Source of the DNA: Micromonospora sediminimaris
GTDB lineage: Bacteria; Actinomycetota; Actinomycetes; Mycobacteriales; Micromonosporaceae
DNA length: 64,000 nucleotides
NCBI GenBank assembly: GCA_900112325.1
Contig: FOLJ01000001.1
Span: 372,001 to 436,000 of the forward strand
Direction of reading: 5' to 3'
Every line of letters starts with the position of its first letter. Positions within the stretch are counted from its first letter, which is position 1. The notes beneath the pieces are model-generated. The model did no database searches and was not told the origin of the DNA. It saw only the letters and a program-made list of their open reading frames with translations. Below are positions 48,264-58,988 of this stretch, in pieces. Made by a program: the position numbers and the translations under genes.

Positions 48264-48317
48264 TGTGCGTCCCCTCACGGACCGGTTCCGGCGTGTCGCC
48301 GGAGATTACGTACGTGT

Positions 48318-49289
48318 CTAACGATCGGCGCCCAGTACAGGCACCAGGGCGGCGCCCAGAGCAGCCGGATCATGACGGGGCGTGCCGTCGTCGACCGCGA
48401 CGGGAGCGAGGACCAGCCGGGCTCCCAGGGATTCTGCCGCACCGTGGACCGGTTCGGGGTCACCGACCGCCTTGGCGTCGGCGAGCACGAAGTCGACAGT
48501 CAGCTCCGGCAGGTACCAGCGCAGCGCCGCCAGGTGGTCGGCGACAGAGAGACCGAGGGTCTCCTTCTCGGCGGCGAGGTTGAGGGTGACCAGCCGCCGG
48601 GCCGGGCTGGCCAGGATAGCCGCAGCCAGCTGCGGCACCAGCAGGTGCGGCAGCACGCTGGTGTACCAGCTGCCCGGCCCGAAGATCAGCCAGTCGGCGG
48701 CGCCGATCGCGGCGACCGCCTCGACACACGCCGCCGGCGCCTGCGGGGTGAGCCGAAGCGACTCGACCCGGCCCGTGGTGACCGCGACCTGATGCTGTCC
48801 GCGTACGGTGCACACCTCGTCGGGACGTCCCGGGTCGGCCCCGCGGACCCGGGCCTCGATGTCGACCGGCTGGCGGGACATCGGCAGCACCCGGCCGACC
48901 GAGCCGAGCATCGCTCCCGCGTGCTCCAGGGCGGCCACCGGGTCGCCGAGCAGCTCCATCAGACCGCAGAGCACCAGGTTGCCCACCGCGTGCCCGGCCA
49001 GCCCGTCGCCCCTGCCGCCCGTGGTGGTGTCCGCGAAGCGGTGCTGGAACAACCCCGCGCTGCGTCGGGTGGCGGGGTGGTCGCCGGCCAACGCCACAAG
49101 CGCCTGCCGCAGGTCACCGGGGGGTAGTCCGCCCCGTTCGGCGCGCAGCCGGCCGCTGGAGCCGCCGTCGTCGCCGACGGTCACCACCGCCGTGATGTCC
49201 AGATCCAGCTCCGGGGCGCAGCGCCGCAACGCTCGCAGCGAGGCGGCCAGGCCGTGCCCGCCGCCGAACGCCACCACCCGGATCGTCAT
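48318..49289 (-). CDS. yvcK: Gluconeogenesis factor YvcK/CofD-like protein
   Basis: 323 residues. Rossmann-like start RVVAFGGGHGLAASLRALR, the VGDDGGSSGRLR motif, and FGPGSWYTSVLPHLL. YvcK proteins bind UDP-sugars and influence peptidoglycan precursor flow and morphology. ATG 49289 overlaps the rapZ stop (ATGA). Confidence 0.94.
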   Translation of the reverse strand: MTIRVVAFGGGHGLAASLRALRRCAPELDLDITAVVTVGDDGGSSGRLRAERGGLPPGDLRQALVALAGDHPATRRSAGLFQHRFADTTTGGRGDGLAGHAVGNLVLCGLMELLGDPVAALEHAGAMLGSVGRVLPMSRQPVDIEARVRGADPGRPDEVCTVRGQHQVAVTTGRVESLRLTPQAPAACVEAVAAIGAADWLIFGPGSWYTSVLPHLLVPQLAAAILASPARRLVTLNLAAEKETLGLSVADHLAALRWYLPELTVDFVLADAKAVGDPEPVHGAAESLGARLVLAPVAVDDGTPRHDPAALGAALVPVLGADR

Positions 49290-50215
49290 TCCCGCCCCAG
49301 GTCGCGGTGTTGGGCGTTGGCGGCCAGCCCGGCACGACGCAGCCGGGCGGCCAACTCCTCGGCGATCGCCACGCTGCGGTGCTTGCCGCCGGTGCAACCG
49401 ACCGCCACGGTCAGGTACCGCTTGCCCTCCCGCTCGAAGCCGGCCGTGGTGGCGTTCACCAGGTCCGCGTACGCGTCGACGAAGGCGTTCGCGCCCTCCT
49501 GCCCCAGCACGTACGCGCTGACCGCCTCCTCACGCCCGGTGTGCTCGCGCAGTTCAGGTACCCAGTACGGGTTGGGCAGGAACCGGGCGTCCATCACGAA
49601 GTCGGCATCCGGCGGCAGGCCGTACTTGAAGCCGAAGGAGATCACCGTGAGCCGCAACCGGCGGGCGTCCTCCCCGCCGAACAGTTCCTCGACCCGGCGG
49701 CGCAACTGGTTCACGTTGAGGTGGCTGGTGTCGATGATCACGTCGGCCTGGTCGCGGGCCTCTTCCAGCAGTCCCCGCTCGACGGCGATGCCGTCGGCGA
49801 GCCGGCCGTCACCCTGCAACGGATGCGAGCGTCGCACGCTCTCGAACCGGCGGATCAGCACCTCGTCGTCGGCGTCGACGAAGACCACCCGGGGGGCGTA
49901 GCCACGCTCCTTCAGCTCCCGGATCGCCTCGGCCAGATCGGTGGAGAAGGCCCGGGAGCGCACGTCCAGCACCATCGCGGTACGCCGGGCCGCCCCACCC
50001 GCCTTCACGGCCAGCTCGGCCATGTCCAGCAGCAGCGCCTGCGGCAGATTGTCGACGACGTAGAAGCCGACGTTCTCCAGCGCCCGGGCCACGGTGCTAC
50101 GTCCACCACCGGAGAGACCGGTGACCACGACCAGTGTGGTGTCCGTTTCGGCGGGCACCGCGGTCTGCTCACCGGGTACGCCCGCACGGTGACCGGTCGT
50201 GTGCGCCTCGCCCAC
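49286..50215 (-). CDS. rapZ: RNase adapter RapZ family NTPase
   Basis: 309 residues. Walker A GLSGGGRSTVA at about 33-43, DNLPQALL, and C-terminal GCTGGKHRSVAIAEEL. In E. coli RapZ controls glmZ decay; the actinobacterial role is probably linked to cell-wall sugar supply. First gene of rapZ-yvcK-whiA. Confidence 0.95.
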   Translation of the reverse strand: MGEAHTTGHRAGVPGEQTAVPAETDTTLVVVTGLSGGGRSTVARALENVGFYVVDNLPQALLLDMAELAVKAGGAARRTAMVLDVRSRAFSTDLAEAIRELKERGYAPRVVFVDADDEVLIRRFESVRRSHPLQGDGRLADGIAVERGLLEEARDQADVIIDTSHLNVNQLRRRVEELFGGEDARRLRLTVISFGFKYGLPPDADFVMDARFLPNPYWVPELREHTGREEAVSAYVLGQEGANAFVDAYADLVNATTAGFEREGKRYLTVAVGCTGGKHRSVAIAEELAARLRRAGLAANAQHRDLGRE

Positions 50216-50388
50216 CCGTCTGCCCCTCCAACCGTGCCGCCCCGGCCGATTGGCCGGGCATGGTCAAGCAGCGACTCTAACTCGCCGGTGTCCGGCTCCG
50301 GGGGGACGTACCGTCGCCACGCCGCAGGCCGCCGGAAGCGCGCACCCGTCGTGTCGGCTGACTGACGGCGCGCGACGCGCGACACGGC

Positions 50389-50400
50389 TATCCTCCGGCC
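50389..50400 (+). promoter_or_regulatory. Leaderless -10 element
   Basis: TATCCT followed by 6 bases and ATG 50401; no Shine-Dalgarno. Confidence 0.5.
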
Positions 50401-51054
50401 ATGGGCAGGCACGGGGCGCGGCTGCGCTGGGTGGTTGCCCTGGTGTCGGTCACCATCGCCGTGCTGGCCACGGTGGACCGGTACGTCGACCGCGAACGCG
50501 AATGGGCTCGCGGCGGCGACCAGGTGGCGGTGACCGTCGAGGCGGTGCTGCCGGAGCCGGACCAGGTGGCGGACGCGGTCGTCGCCTTCGGCTGGCCCGA
50601 GCCGGTGGACAACGTCGTCGGCGACCCCGACCGGCAGTCGGTGGTGTTGCGGCTGCGCTGGTCCGGGCCGCCCCGCAAGGGCCACTACCAGGTCATCCTG
50701 CTCGACGGCCGGGTGGAACCGGCGAGGGTGGTACAGCCGTACGCCGGCTGGGACGCCGACGGCGACACCGGTTCCAACTGGGCCGGGGCGTACGACGTGC
50801 TGGCCGAGCGGTACGCCTGGCTCGCCGACACCGCCACCCGCGAGGGCCCCGAGGGCACGTTCACCACCCCGCCCCACGTCGGCGCGGTGGGCACCCGCGC
50901 GACCGCCGACGGCAGCCTGATCGCCGTCTTCCAACTGCTGCCCGGTGCCCTCCCGATGACCGACCCGTCGCGCCTGGTGGTGGCGTTCTGCTACGTCGAA
51001 CCCGACGGCGACGTCCGCTGGGCCAAACAGGTGCCGGTCCCGCCTGCCCCATGA
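50401..51054 (+). CDS. Hypothetical membrane-anchored protein
   Basis: 217 residues, not recognised. One N-terminal transmembrane helix (about 8-25: LRWVVALVSVTIAVLATV) and then a soluble, probably extracytoplasmic domain rich in beta-type stretches. No Cys pair or catalytic motif stands out. It opens the block between rapZ and uvrC. Confidence 0.7.
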   Translation: MGRHGARLRWVVALVSVTIAVLATVDRYVDREREWARGGDQVAVTVEAVLPEPDQVADAVVAFGWPEPVDNVVGDPDRQSVVLRLRWSGPPRKGHYQVILLDGRVEPARVVQPYAGWDADGDTGSNWAGAYDVLAERYAWLADTATREGPEGTFTTPPHVGAVGTRATADGSLIAVFQLLPGALPMTDPSRLVVAFCYVEPDGDVRWAKQVPVPPAP

Positions 51055-51093
51055 CGGCGTAGCACGGAACCTCGCTCGGGCTGCAACGCGCTC

Positions 51094-51106
51094 TAAGCTC
51101 GGGCCG
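51094..51106 (+). promoter_or_regulatory. Leaderless -10 element of the sensor kinase gene
   Basis: TAAGCT followed by 7 bases and ATG 51107; no Shine-Dalgarno. Confidence 0.45.
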
Positions 51107-52282
51107 ATGGCCGGAGCAACGCAACTCCCGGGGCGGACCTTCCGCGAGGCGGTGGGCGACCGGACGGTCGACGCCACCCTGATCGTGCTGGCCGCCGCGG
51201 TGGGACTGATCACGGTGGTCGACCAGGTGAACGACCCCGCGCCGGTTTCCGCCTGGGTCCGGTACGCGGACTGGGTCACGGGGGCGCTCGGCTACCTCGC
51301 ACTGTGGTGGCGACGCCGGTTCCCGGTCGTGCTCGGCGTCGTCCTGGCCGTGGCGAGTTCATTCTCCGAAACGGTCGCCCCGGCCGCGATCGTCGCGCTG
51401 TTCACCGTCGCGGTGCACCGCTCGATCAGGGCGACGGTCGTGGTGTGCACGATCAGTCTCGCCGCACTCGGCACGTATCAGCTGCAGTGGCCCGAGACGA
51501 CGGCTCCACCGTTGACGGTGTTCATCATCATCGTGCTGGGGCACCTCGCCACCGTGGCGTGGGGACTGTCGGTGCGCAGCCGCCGGGCGTTGGTCGCATC
51601 CCTGCGGGAGCGGGCGGCAGCAGCCGAGGTCGAGGCGCTGCTGCGGGCCGAGCACGCCGCGCGGGAGGCTCGGGAGGCGCTCGCGCGGGAGATGCACGAC
51701 GTCCTCGGACACCGGCTCTCGTTGCTCAGCGTCCATGCGGGCGCCCTCACCTACTCCCGCGACGCGCCGGCCGAGGACCGGGCGCGGGCGGCCGAGGTGG
51801 TCCGCGAGAACGCGCACCGCGCCCTGCAGGATCTCCGCGAGGTGATCGGGGTACTCCGGGCCCCCGTGGGCGAGCTGCCGCTGCCGGGCGTCGTGGACGT
51901 TCTGGAGCTGATCGACGAGGCTCGCCAGGCCGGAACACCGGTCGAGCTGCGGGACGAGGCCGGGGTGACGACCGATGACCGGATCCTCCCGGCGACGCCG
52001 GGTCGCACGCTCTACCGCCTCGTGCAGGAGGCCCTGACCAACGTGCGCAAGCACGCCCCGGGTACGCCGGTGGTGGTCCGGATCACCGGGCGGCCCGGCG
52101 ACCACGTGACCGCCGAGGTGGTGAACGCCCGGCCGGCGGGTCCACGCTCGCGCCCCGACGGTTCCGGGGCGGGGTTGCGCGGGCTTGGTGAGCGCGCCCG
52201 GCTCGTGGGCGGGCAGCTCGACCACGGCCCGACGGAGTCGGGCGGCTGGCGGGTCCGGCTCCGGTTACCCTGGCCGTCGTGA
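51107..52282 (+). CDS. Sensor histidine kinase, NarL-partner (HisKA_3) type
   Basis: 391 residues. Five or so transmembrane helices (about 25-165), a coiled-coil region, then the phosphoacceptor AREMHDVLGHRLSLLSVHAG and a HATPase domain (YRLVQEALTNVRKHAP N box, GAGLRGLGERARLVGG G box). No extracytoplasmic sensor domain, so it probably senses the membrane. Overlaps the regulator gene by 4 bases (GTGA). Confidence 0.92.
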   Translation: MAGATQLPGRTFREAVGDRTVDATLIVLAAAVGLITVVDQVNDPAPVSAWVRYADWVTGALGYLALWWRRRFPVVLGVVLAVASSFSETVAPAAIVALFTVAVHRSIRATVVVCTISLAALGTYQLQWPETTAPPLTVFIIIVLGHLATVAWGLSVRSRRALVASLRERAAAAEVEALLRAEHAAREAREALAREMHDVLGHRLSLLSVHAGALTYSRDAPAEDRARAAEVVRENAHRALQDLREVIGVLRAPVGELPLPGVVDVLELIDEARQAGTPVELRDEAGVTTDDRILPATPGRTLYRLVQEALTNVRKHAPGTPVVVRITGRPGDHVTAEVVNARPAGPRSRPDGSGAGLRGLGERARLVGGQLDHGPTESGGWRVRLRLPWPS

Positions 52283-52983
52283 CCCACCCGATGCCTGCCG
52301 ACAACGCGGTCGGCGGCCAGCCAGTCATCGACGTACTGGTGGTCGACGACGACCCGGTGGTCCGGTTCGGGCTGAAGATGATGCTGAGCGGAGCTCCCGA
52401 TCTGCGGGTAGTGGCTGAGGCGAGCGACGGCGCGGAGGCGGTGGAACTGACCCGGCGTCACCGACCCGACGTGGTGTTGATGGACATCCGGATGCCGGGC
52501 ACCGATGGGCTCACCGCCACGGAAACGCTGCGCGGCGAATCGTCCGCGCCGCAGGTCATCGTGTTCACCACCTTCGACGCCGATGCCCACGTGCTGCGTG
52601 CCCTACGGGCGGGCGCGGCCGGGTTCCTGCTGAAGGACACGCCGCCGGACGAACTCGTCGTCGCGATCCGGCACGCGGCACAGGGGCGTCCCGTGCTCTC
52701 GCCCGAGGTGACGCGTCGACTCATCGCGCGGGTCGCGGAGTCGGGGCAGGACGGCCGGCAGCACACCGCCCGACGCCGTCTCGACGTACTCGCCGACCGC
52801 GAGCGGACGGTCGCGGTCGAGATCGGCGCTGGGCGCACCAACGCGGAGATCGCCGCGCGGCACCACCTCGGCCTGACCACGGTCAAGACCCACGTGTCGG
52901 CGATCCTCACCAAGCTGGATCTCAACAATCGCGTGCAGGTCGCACTCCTCGTGCAGGAGGCGGGGCTCGTTCCCCCGGACTGA
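52279..52983 (+). CDS. NarL/LuxR-type response regulator
   Basis: 234 residues. Receiver domain with VDDDP, phosphoacceptor Asp in DVVLMDIRMPGTDG and the Lys in FLLKDTPPDE; C-terminal LuxR helix-turn-helix with AGRTNAEIAARHHLGLTTVKTHVSAIL. Partner of the upstream kinase. Regulon unknown; the TAP-like hydrolase next door is a candidate. Confidence 0.93.
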   Translation: MTHPMPADNAVGGQPVIDVLVVDDDPVVRFGLKMMLSGAPDLRVVAEASDGAEAVELTRRHRPDVVLMDIRMPGTDGLTATETLRGESSAPQVIVFTTFDADAHVLRALRAGAAGFLLKDTPPDELVVAIRHAAQGRPVLSPEVTRRLIARVAESGQDGRQHTARRRLDVLADRERTVAVEIGAGRTNAEIAARHHLGLTTVKTHVSAILTKLDLNNRVQVALLVQEAGLVPPD

Positions 52984-53062
52984 TCGGGCAGCACCGGGCA
53001 CGTTCCTACTTTGGTCTGTGGATCCGGAGCCTTGGACGGAGAACGCAGCCAGCCGGCCCGCC

Positions 53063-53075
53063 TAGCGTCGATGTC
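53063..53075 (+). promoter_or_regulatory. Leaderless -10 element of the TAP-like hydrolase gene
   Basis: TAGCGT followed by 7 bases and ATG 53076; no Shine-Dalgarno. Confidence 0.45.
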
Positions 53076-54734
53076 ATGCCACCTTCACTCCGACATACCC
53101 GCGTGTCACCGGTACCCCGACGGACCGCCGCGGTGCTGGCCGCCGCCGTGCTTGCCCTGACCGGTTGCACCGGTGGGGTCAGTACGGCGGCAGCGGGCCG
53201 GCCTTCCTCCGGCCCGACCGTGCCCGCCCCGATCCCGGACCCGGTGCAGTGGGAGGAGTGCGGGCCGAGCCTCGACTGCGCCACCGTCGAGGTGCCGCTG
53301 GAGTACACCGAACCCGACGGGGAGCAGATCAGCCTCGCCGTGACCCGGCACCGGGCCACCGACCCGGACCGGCGCATCGGCAGCCTGTTCATCAATCCGG
53401 GTGGTCCGGGGGTGCCGGCTACCGAGACGGTCGCGTCCATCGACGCCGCCAACGACACCGGCCCCTACACGCCCGAGGTCGTCGCCCGGTTCGACGTTGT
53501 CGGCATGGACCCGCGCGGTGTCGGTCAGTCCGGTGCCGTGCGCTGCCTCACCGACGAGCAGCGGGCCGAGCAGGCAACCGAAAACCGCGACCCACGCATC
53601 CCGGGTGGGAAGCCGTTCGGGAAGTTGCTCATCGACGCCCGCACCTTCATCAAGGGCTGTCTGGACCAGCAGAGCCCCGAGTTCCTGGCGAGCCTGTCCA
53701 CCGACAACGTGGCCCGCGACCTGGACCAGGTGCGTGCCGCGCTCGGCGAGGAGAAGATCACCTTTTACGGTGCCTCGTACGGCACGGTGGTGGGTCCGAT
53801 GTACGCCACACTCTTCCCCGACCGCGTACGCCAGATGGTGATCGACGCCCCGGTCGACACCGACCTGTGGCAGAACGACCCGCTGCGACTCCTGGACGAC
53901 GTCGCCCGCTCCAACGAAGAGACGCTCGACGCCTGGTTCGACACGTGCCGCGCCGAGGGCGTGCAGGTGTGCGCGTTCGGCGACGGCGACCCGCGGGCCG
54001 CCTTCGACGCCCTGATCACCAAGCTGGAGGCGAAGCCGCTGGTGGTCCCCCCGGTCGAGGGCCTCACGCCGGGTGGCACGCTCGACGGGGCAATGGCCCT
54101 GGAGGCTGCACGGGCCGCCGCGGGCAACCGGGCACTCTGGCCCGTACTCACCGCGGGCCTCCTTGCCGCGCAGCAGGGTGATGGCACGGGCCTGCACTTC
54201 GTGGTCTCATTCGTCACCGTTGCGCCGTTCGGTGGCCCGTTCGCGATCCTTCAGGAACCGCACACCGCCGTGCGATGCGTCGACTGGCCGAAGCTGGACA
54301 AACTGTCCGAGCATCATGTCGCGGCCAAGAAGATCACCGAACGCGGCGAACGGCTCGGCAGCCGGGCCGCCTACAGTGCGCTCAACTGCGCGCTGTGGCC
54401 CGTCGAGAATGAGGACCGGGTCACCCGGGAACTCACCGGCGCGGGCGCCCCGCCGATCCTGGTGGTCGGCGGCCGGTTGGACAACGTGTCCCCGCACCAC
54501 TGGGCCGAGGCGATGGCGGAGCGGCTGGAGGACGCCGTCCTGCTCACCCGCGAGGGCGTCGGCCACACCTCCTACCGCACCAGCGGCCCGTGCGTCGACG
54601 CGGCCATCGACGCCGCACTGATCGACGGAGTGCTACCCGCTGAGGGCACCGTGTGCGACGCCGTGCCACCCGCCACCACCCGGCCGCTGGGGCCCTCGCC
54701 GTCCGGGTCCGCCGGCGCGGCACCGGCGGGGTAA
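53076..54734 (+). CDS. Secreted alpha/beta hydrolase, tripeptidyl-aminopeptidase (TAP) type lipoprotein
   Basis: 552 residues. A signal peptide ends in lipobox LTGC (about residues 27-30), so it is anchored to the outer face of the membrane. Alpha/beta-hydrolase core: oxyanion region INPGGPG, nucleophile TFYGASYGTVVG, and the C-terminal TAP-like domain with acid in VVGGRLDNVSP and His in GVGHTSY. Relatives release N-terminal tripeptides. Four Cys near the C-terminus may form disulfides. Confidence 0.9.
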   Translation: MPPSLRHTRVSPVPRRTAAVLAAAVLALTGCTGGVSTAAAGRPSSGPTVPAPIPDPVQWEECGPSLDCATVEVPLEYTEPDGEQISLAVTRHRATDPDRRIGSLFINPGGPGVPATETVASIDAANDTGPYTPEVVARFDVVGMDPRGVGQSGAVRCLTDEQRAEQATENRDPRIPGGKPFGKLLIDARTFIKGCLDQQSPEFLASLSTDNVARDLDQVRAALGEEKITFYGASYGTVVGPMYATLFPDRVRQMVIDAPVDTDLWQNDPLRLLDDVARSNEETLDAWFDTCRAEGVQVCAFGDGDPRAAFDALITKLEAKPLVVPPVEGLTPGGTLDGAMALEAARAAAGNRALWPVLTAGLLAAQQGDGTGLHFVVSFVTVAPFGGPFAILQEPHTAVRCVDWPKLDKLSEHHVAAKKITERGERLGSRAAYSALNCALWPVENEDRVTRELTGAGAPPILVVGGRLDNVSPHHWAEAMAERLEDAVLLTREGVGHTSYRTSGPCVDAAIDAALIDGVLPAEGTVCDAVPPATTRPLGPSPSGSAGAAPAG

Positions 54735-54764
54735 CCGCGTCATCGATCTACCCGGTACGCGAGA

Positions 54765-54813
54765 TGCGGCATGTCGTGGCTTCCGCCAGCGCGGATACCC
54801 GCGACATGCCGCA
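54765..54813. repeat. 12-bp inverted repeat between the TAP-like gene and recQ
   Basis: TGCGGCATGTCG (54765-54776) and CGACATGCCGCA (54802-54813) are perfect inverted arms with a 25-base spacer, between genes of the same orientation. A terminator, an operator for recQ or a dispersed repeat are all possible. Confidence 0.6.
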
Positions 54814-54837
54814 ACCCGTGTCACCCAACGTGGCTCG

Positions 54838-54849
54838 TAGAATCCTCGG
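54838..54849 (+). promoter_or_regulatory. Leaderless -10 element of recQ
   Basis: TAGAAT followed by 6 bases and ATG 54850; no Shine-Dalgarno. This is the clearest of the set. Confidence 0.6.
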
Positions 54850-56730
<1,881 letters not shown>

Positions 56731-56764
56731 GGTGCCGCCCACCCTCATCAAGATCCGCGCACTT

Positions 56765-56820
56765 TCGGGGATGTTGCTGTCCCAGACGCCGTGGAGACCG
56801 CAACATCCCCGATGTTGTCA
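56765..56820. repeat. Palindromic intergenic repeat, CAACATCCCCGATGTTG family, copy 2
   Basis: CGGGGATGTTGCTGT near the start and GCAACATCCCCGATGTTG at 56800-56817 form long inverted arms. It fills the space between recQ and uvrC and ends at the uvrC stop codon. Same family as 3381-3443. Confidence 0.65.
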
Positions 56821-58797
56821 GCTTGCGGGAGGTTCGGGGGTGGGGGTGCGGAGGGCGGTGAGGATTGCTTCGGCGGTACGGCGGCCGACGCCGGGGACCT
56901 CGGTGATCTCCTCGACGGTGGCGGCCGAGAGGCGTTTCAGCGAGCCGAAGTGACGTAGCAGCGCCTTGCGGCGTACCTCGCCCAGGCCGGGGACGTTGTC
57001 CAACGCCGAGGTGGTCATCCGCTTGGAGCGGCGCTGCCGGTGGAAGGTGATGGCGAAGCGGTGGGCCTCGTCGCGTACCCGTTGCAGCAGGTAGAGCCCC
57101 TCGGAGGCGCGCGGCAGGATGACCGGGAAGTCGTCGTCGGGCAGCCAGACCTCCTCCAACCGCTTGGCCAGCCCGCAGAGCGCCACATCGTCGATACCCA
57201 GCTCGGCGAGGGCCTGCGCGGCGGCGGCGACCTGCGGCGCTCCGCCGTCGACCACCACCAGCTGCGGCGGGTACGCGAACCTGCGTGGCCGGCCGGTGGT
57301 CGGGTCCACCAACGTTCCGATCCGCGGCTCGTCGCTGCCGTCGGTCGCGCCCAGCTCAGCCGGGGGGGCGTCGGCTTCGACACCCACCTCACCGGTCTCG
57401 GCGCGGGCGTCGAGGTAGCGGGCGAAGCGGCGGCGCAGCACCTCGGACATCGCCGAGAGGTCGTCGGTGGCACCCCGGATGATGAATCGCCGGTACTCGC
57501 TCTTGCGGGGCAGCCCGTCCTCGAAGACGACCATGCTCGCCACCACGTCGGTGCCCTGGATCTGCGAGATGTCGAAACACTCGATGCGCAGCGGCGCCGT
57601 CCGCAGCCCGAGCGCCTCGGTGATCTCGTCGAGGGCCTTGCTGCGGGTGGTGAGGTCACCGGCCCGCTTGAGCTTGTGCCGGGCCAGGGCGTCCTTCGCG
57701 TTGCGTTCCACCGTCTCCATCAGGGCCCGTTTGTCGCCGCGCTGCGGCACCCGCAGCGTCACCCGGCCGCCCCGGTGGGTGGAGAGCCAGTCGGCCAACG
57801 CGTCGGCGTCGGCGGGCAGCTCGGGCACCAGCAACTCACGTGGCACATCGGCCTCGCCGTGTTCGCCGCCGTAGACCTGGGTGCAGAAGTGGTGCACCAG
57901 GTCACCGGTGGTCAGTTCCTCGGTCTTCTCCACCACCCAGCCGCGCTGGCCGCGTACCCGGCCGCCCCGCACGTGGAAGACCTGGACCGCGGCTTCGAGC
58001 GGGTCGTCCGCGAAGGCCACCACGTCGGCGTCGGTGCCGTCGCCGAGCACCACGGTCTGCTTCTCCATCGCCCGGCGCAGCGCGGCGACGTCGTCGCGCA
58101 GCCGGGCCGCCCGCTCGAACTCCAACTGCTCGCTGGCCTCGGCCATCTCGCGTTCCAGTTTGCGGACCATGGTGTCGGTGCGCCCGGCCATGAAGTCGCA
58201 GAAGTCGTCGACGATCTCGCGGTGCCGCTCGGCGGAGACGCTGCCGACACAGGGGGCCGAGCACTTGCCGATGTAACCCAGCAGGCAGGGGCGGCCGACC
58301 TGGCCGGCCCGCTTGAACACCCCGGCGGAGCAGGTGCGGGCCGGGAAGACGCGCAGCAGCAGATCGAGCGTCTCGCGGATCGCCCAGGCGTGCGAGTACG
58401 GCCCGAAGTAGCGCACCCCCTTGCGCTTTGCGCCGCGCATCACCTGGAGCCGGGGATACTCCTCGTCGAGGGTCACCGCCAGGTAGGGGTACGACTTGTC
58501 GTCGCGGTACCGGACGTTGAATCTCGGGTCGTACTGCTTGATCCAGAGGTATTCGAGCTGGAGCGCCTCGACCTCGGTGCCCACGGTGACCCAGTCGACC
58601 GACTCGGCAGTGGTGACCATCTGCTGGGTGCGCTGGTGCAGCCCCCACAGGTCGGCGAAGTAGGAGTTGAGCCGACTGCGCAGGTTCTTCGCCTTGCCTA
58701 CGTAGATCACCCGGCCGGTGCCGTCGTAGAAGCGGTAGACCCCCGGCGCCTCGGGGATCGTGCCCGGCGCGGGCCGGTAGGTCGACGGATCAGCCAC
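56818..58797 (-). CDS. uvrC: Excinuclease ABC subunit C
   Basis: 659 residues. GIY-YIG nuclease domain ([20 protein letters not shown]), a Cys-rich stretch [15 protein letters not shown], a UVR motif, RNase H-like nuclease ([19 protein letters not shown], with Asp) and a C-terminal helix-hairpin-helix pair ([32 protein letters not shown]). Makes both incisions in nucleotide excision repair. uvrA lies about 4 kb further on. Confidence 0.97.
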   Translation of the reverse strand: MADPSTYRPAPGTIPEAPGVYRFYDGTGRVIYVGKAKNLRSRLNSYFADLWGLHQRTQQMVTTAESVDWVTVGTEVEALQLEYLWIKQYDPRFNVRYRDDKSYPYLAVTLDEEYPRLQVMRGAKRKGVRYFGPYSHAWAIRETLDLLLRVFPARTCSAGVFKRAGQVGRPCLLGYIGKCSAPCVGSVSAERHREIVDDFCDFMAGRTDTMVRKLEREMAEASEQLEFERAARLRDDVAALRRAMEKQTVVLGDGTDADVVAFADDPLEAAVQVFHVRGGRVRGQRGWVVEKTEELTTGDLVHHFCTQVYGGEHGEADVPRELLVPELPADADALADWLSTHRGGRVTLRVPQRGDKRALMETVERNAKDALARHKLKRAGDLTTRSKALDEITEALGLRTAPLRIECFDISQIQGTDVVASMVVFEDGLPRKSEYRRFIIRGATDDLSAMSEVLRRRFARYLDARAETGEVGVEADAPPAELGATDGSDEPRIGTLVDPTTGRPRRFAYPPQLVVVDGGAPQVAAAAQALAELGIDDVALCGLAKRLEEVWLPDDDFPVILPRASEGLYLLQRVRDEAHRFAITFHRQRRSKRMTTSALDNVPGLGEVRRKALLRHFGSLKRLSAATVEEITEVPGVGRRTAEAILTALRTPTPEPPAS

Positions 58798-58988
58798 ACT
58801 CCGAGATTAGTCGCCGCCCCCGACAGCCCGAATCATCCCTGGATGGCCGTTCTCACCCTGGCCGACGCCAGCACCCCGCCGCCCCGATCGACGCCTTCCA
58901 ATATCGAGCACTGCGGCCTACCATCCAGTAACCGAATGTTCTTCATGTAATGATCCCGTCCGATGGCCCCCGTCCACAGAGGATCGCC

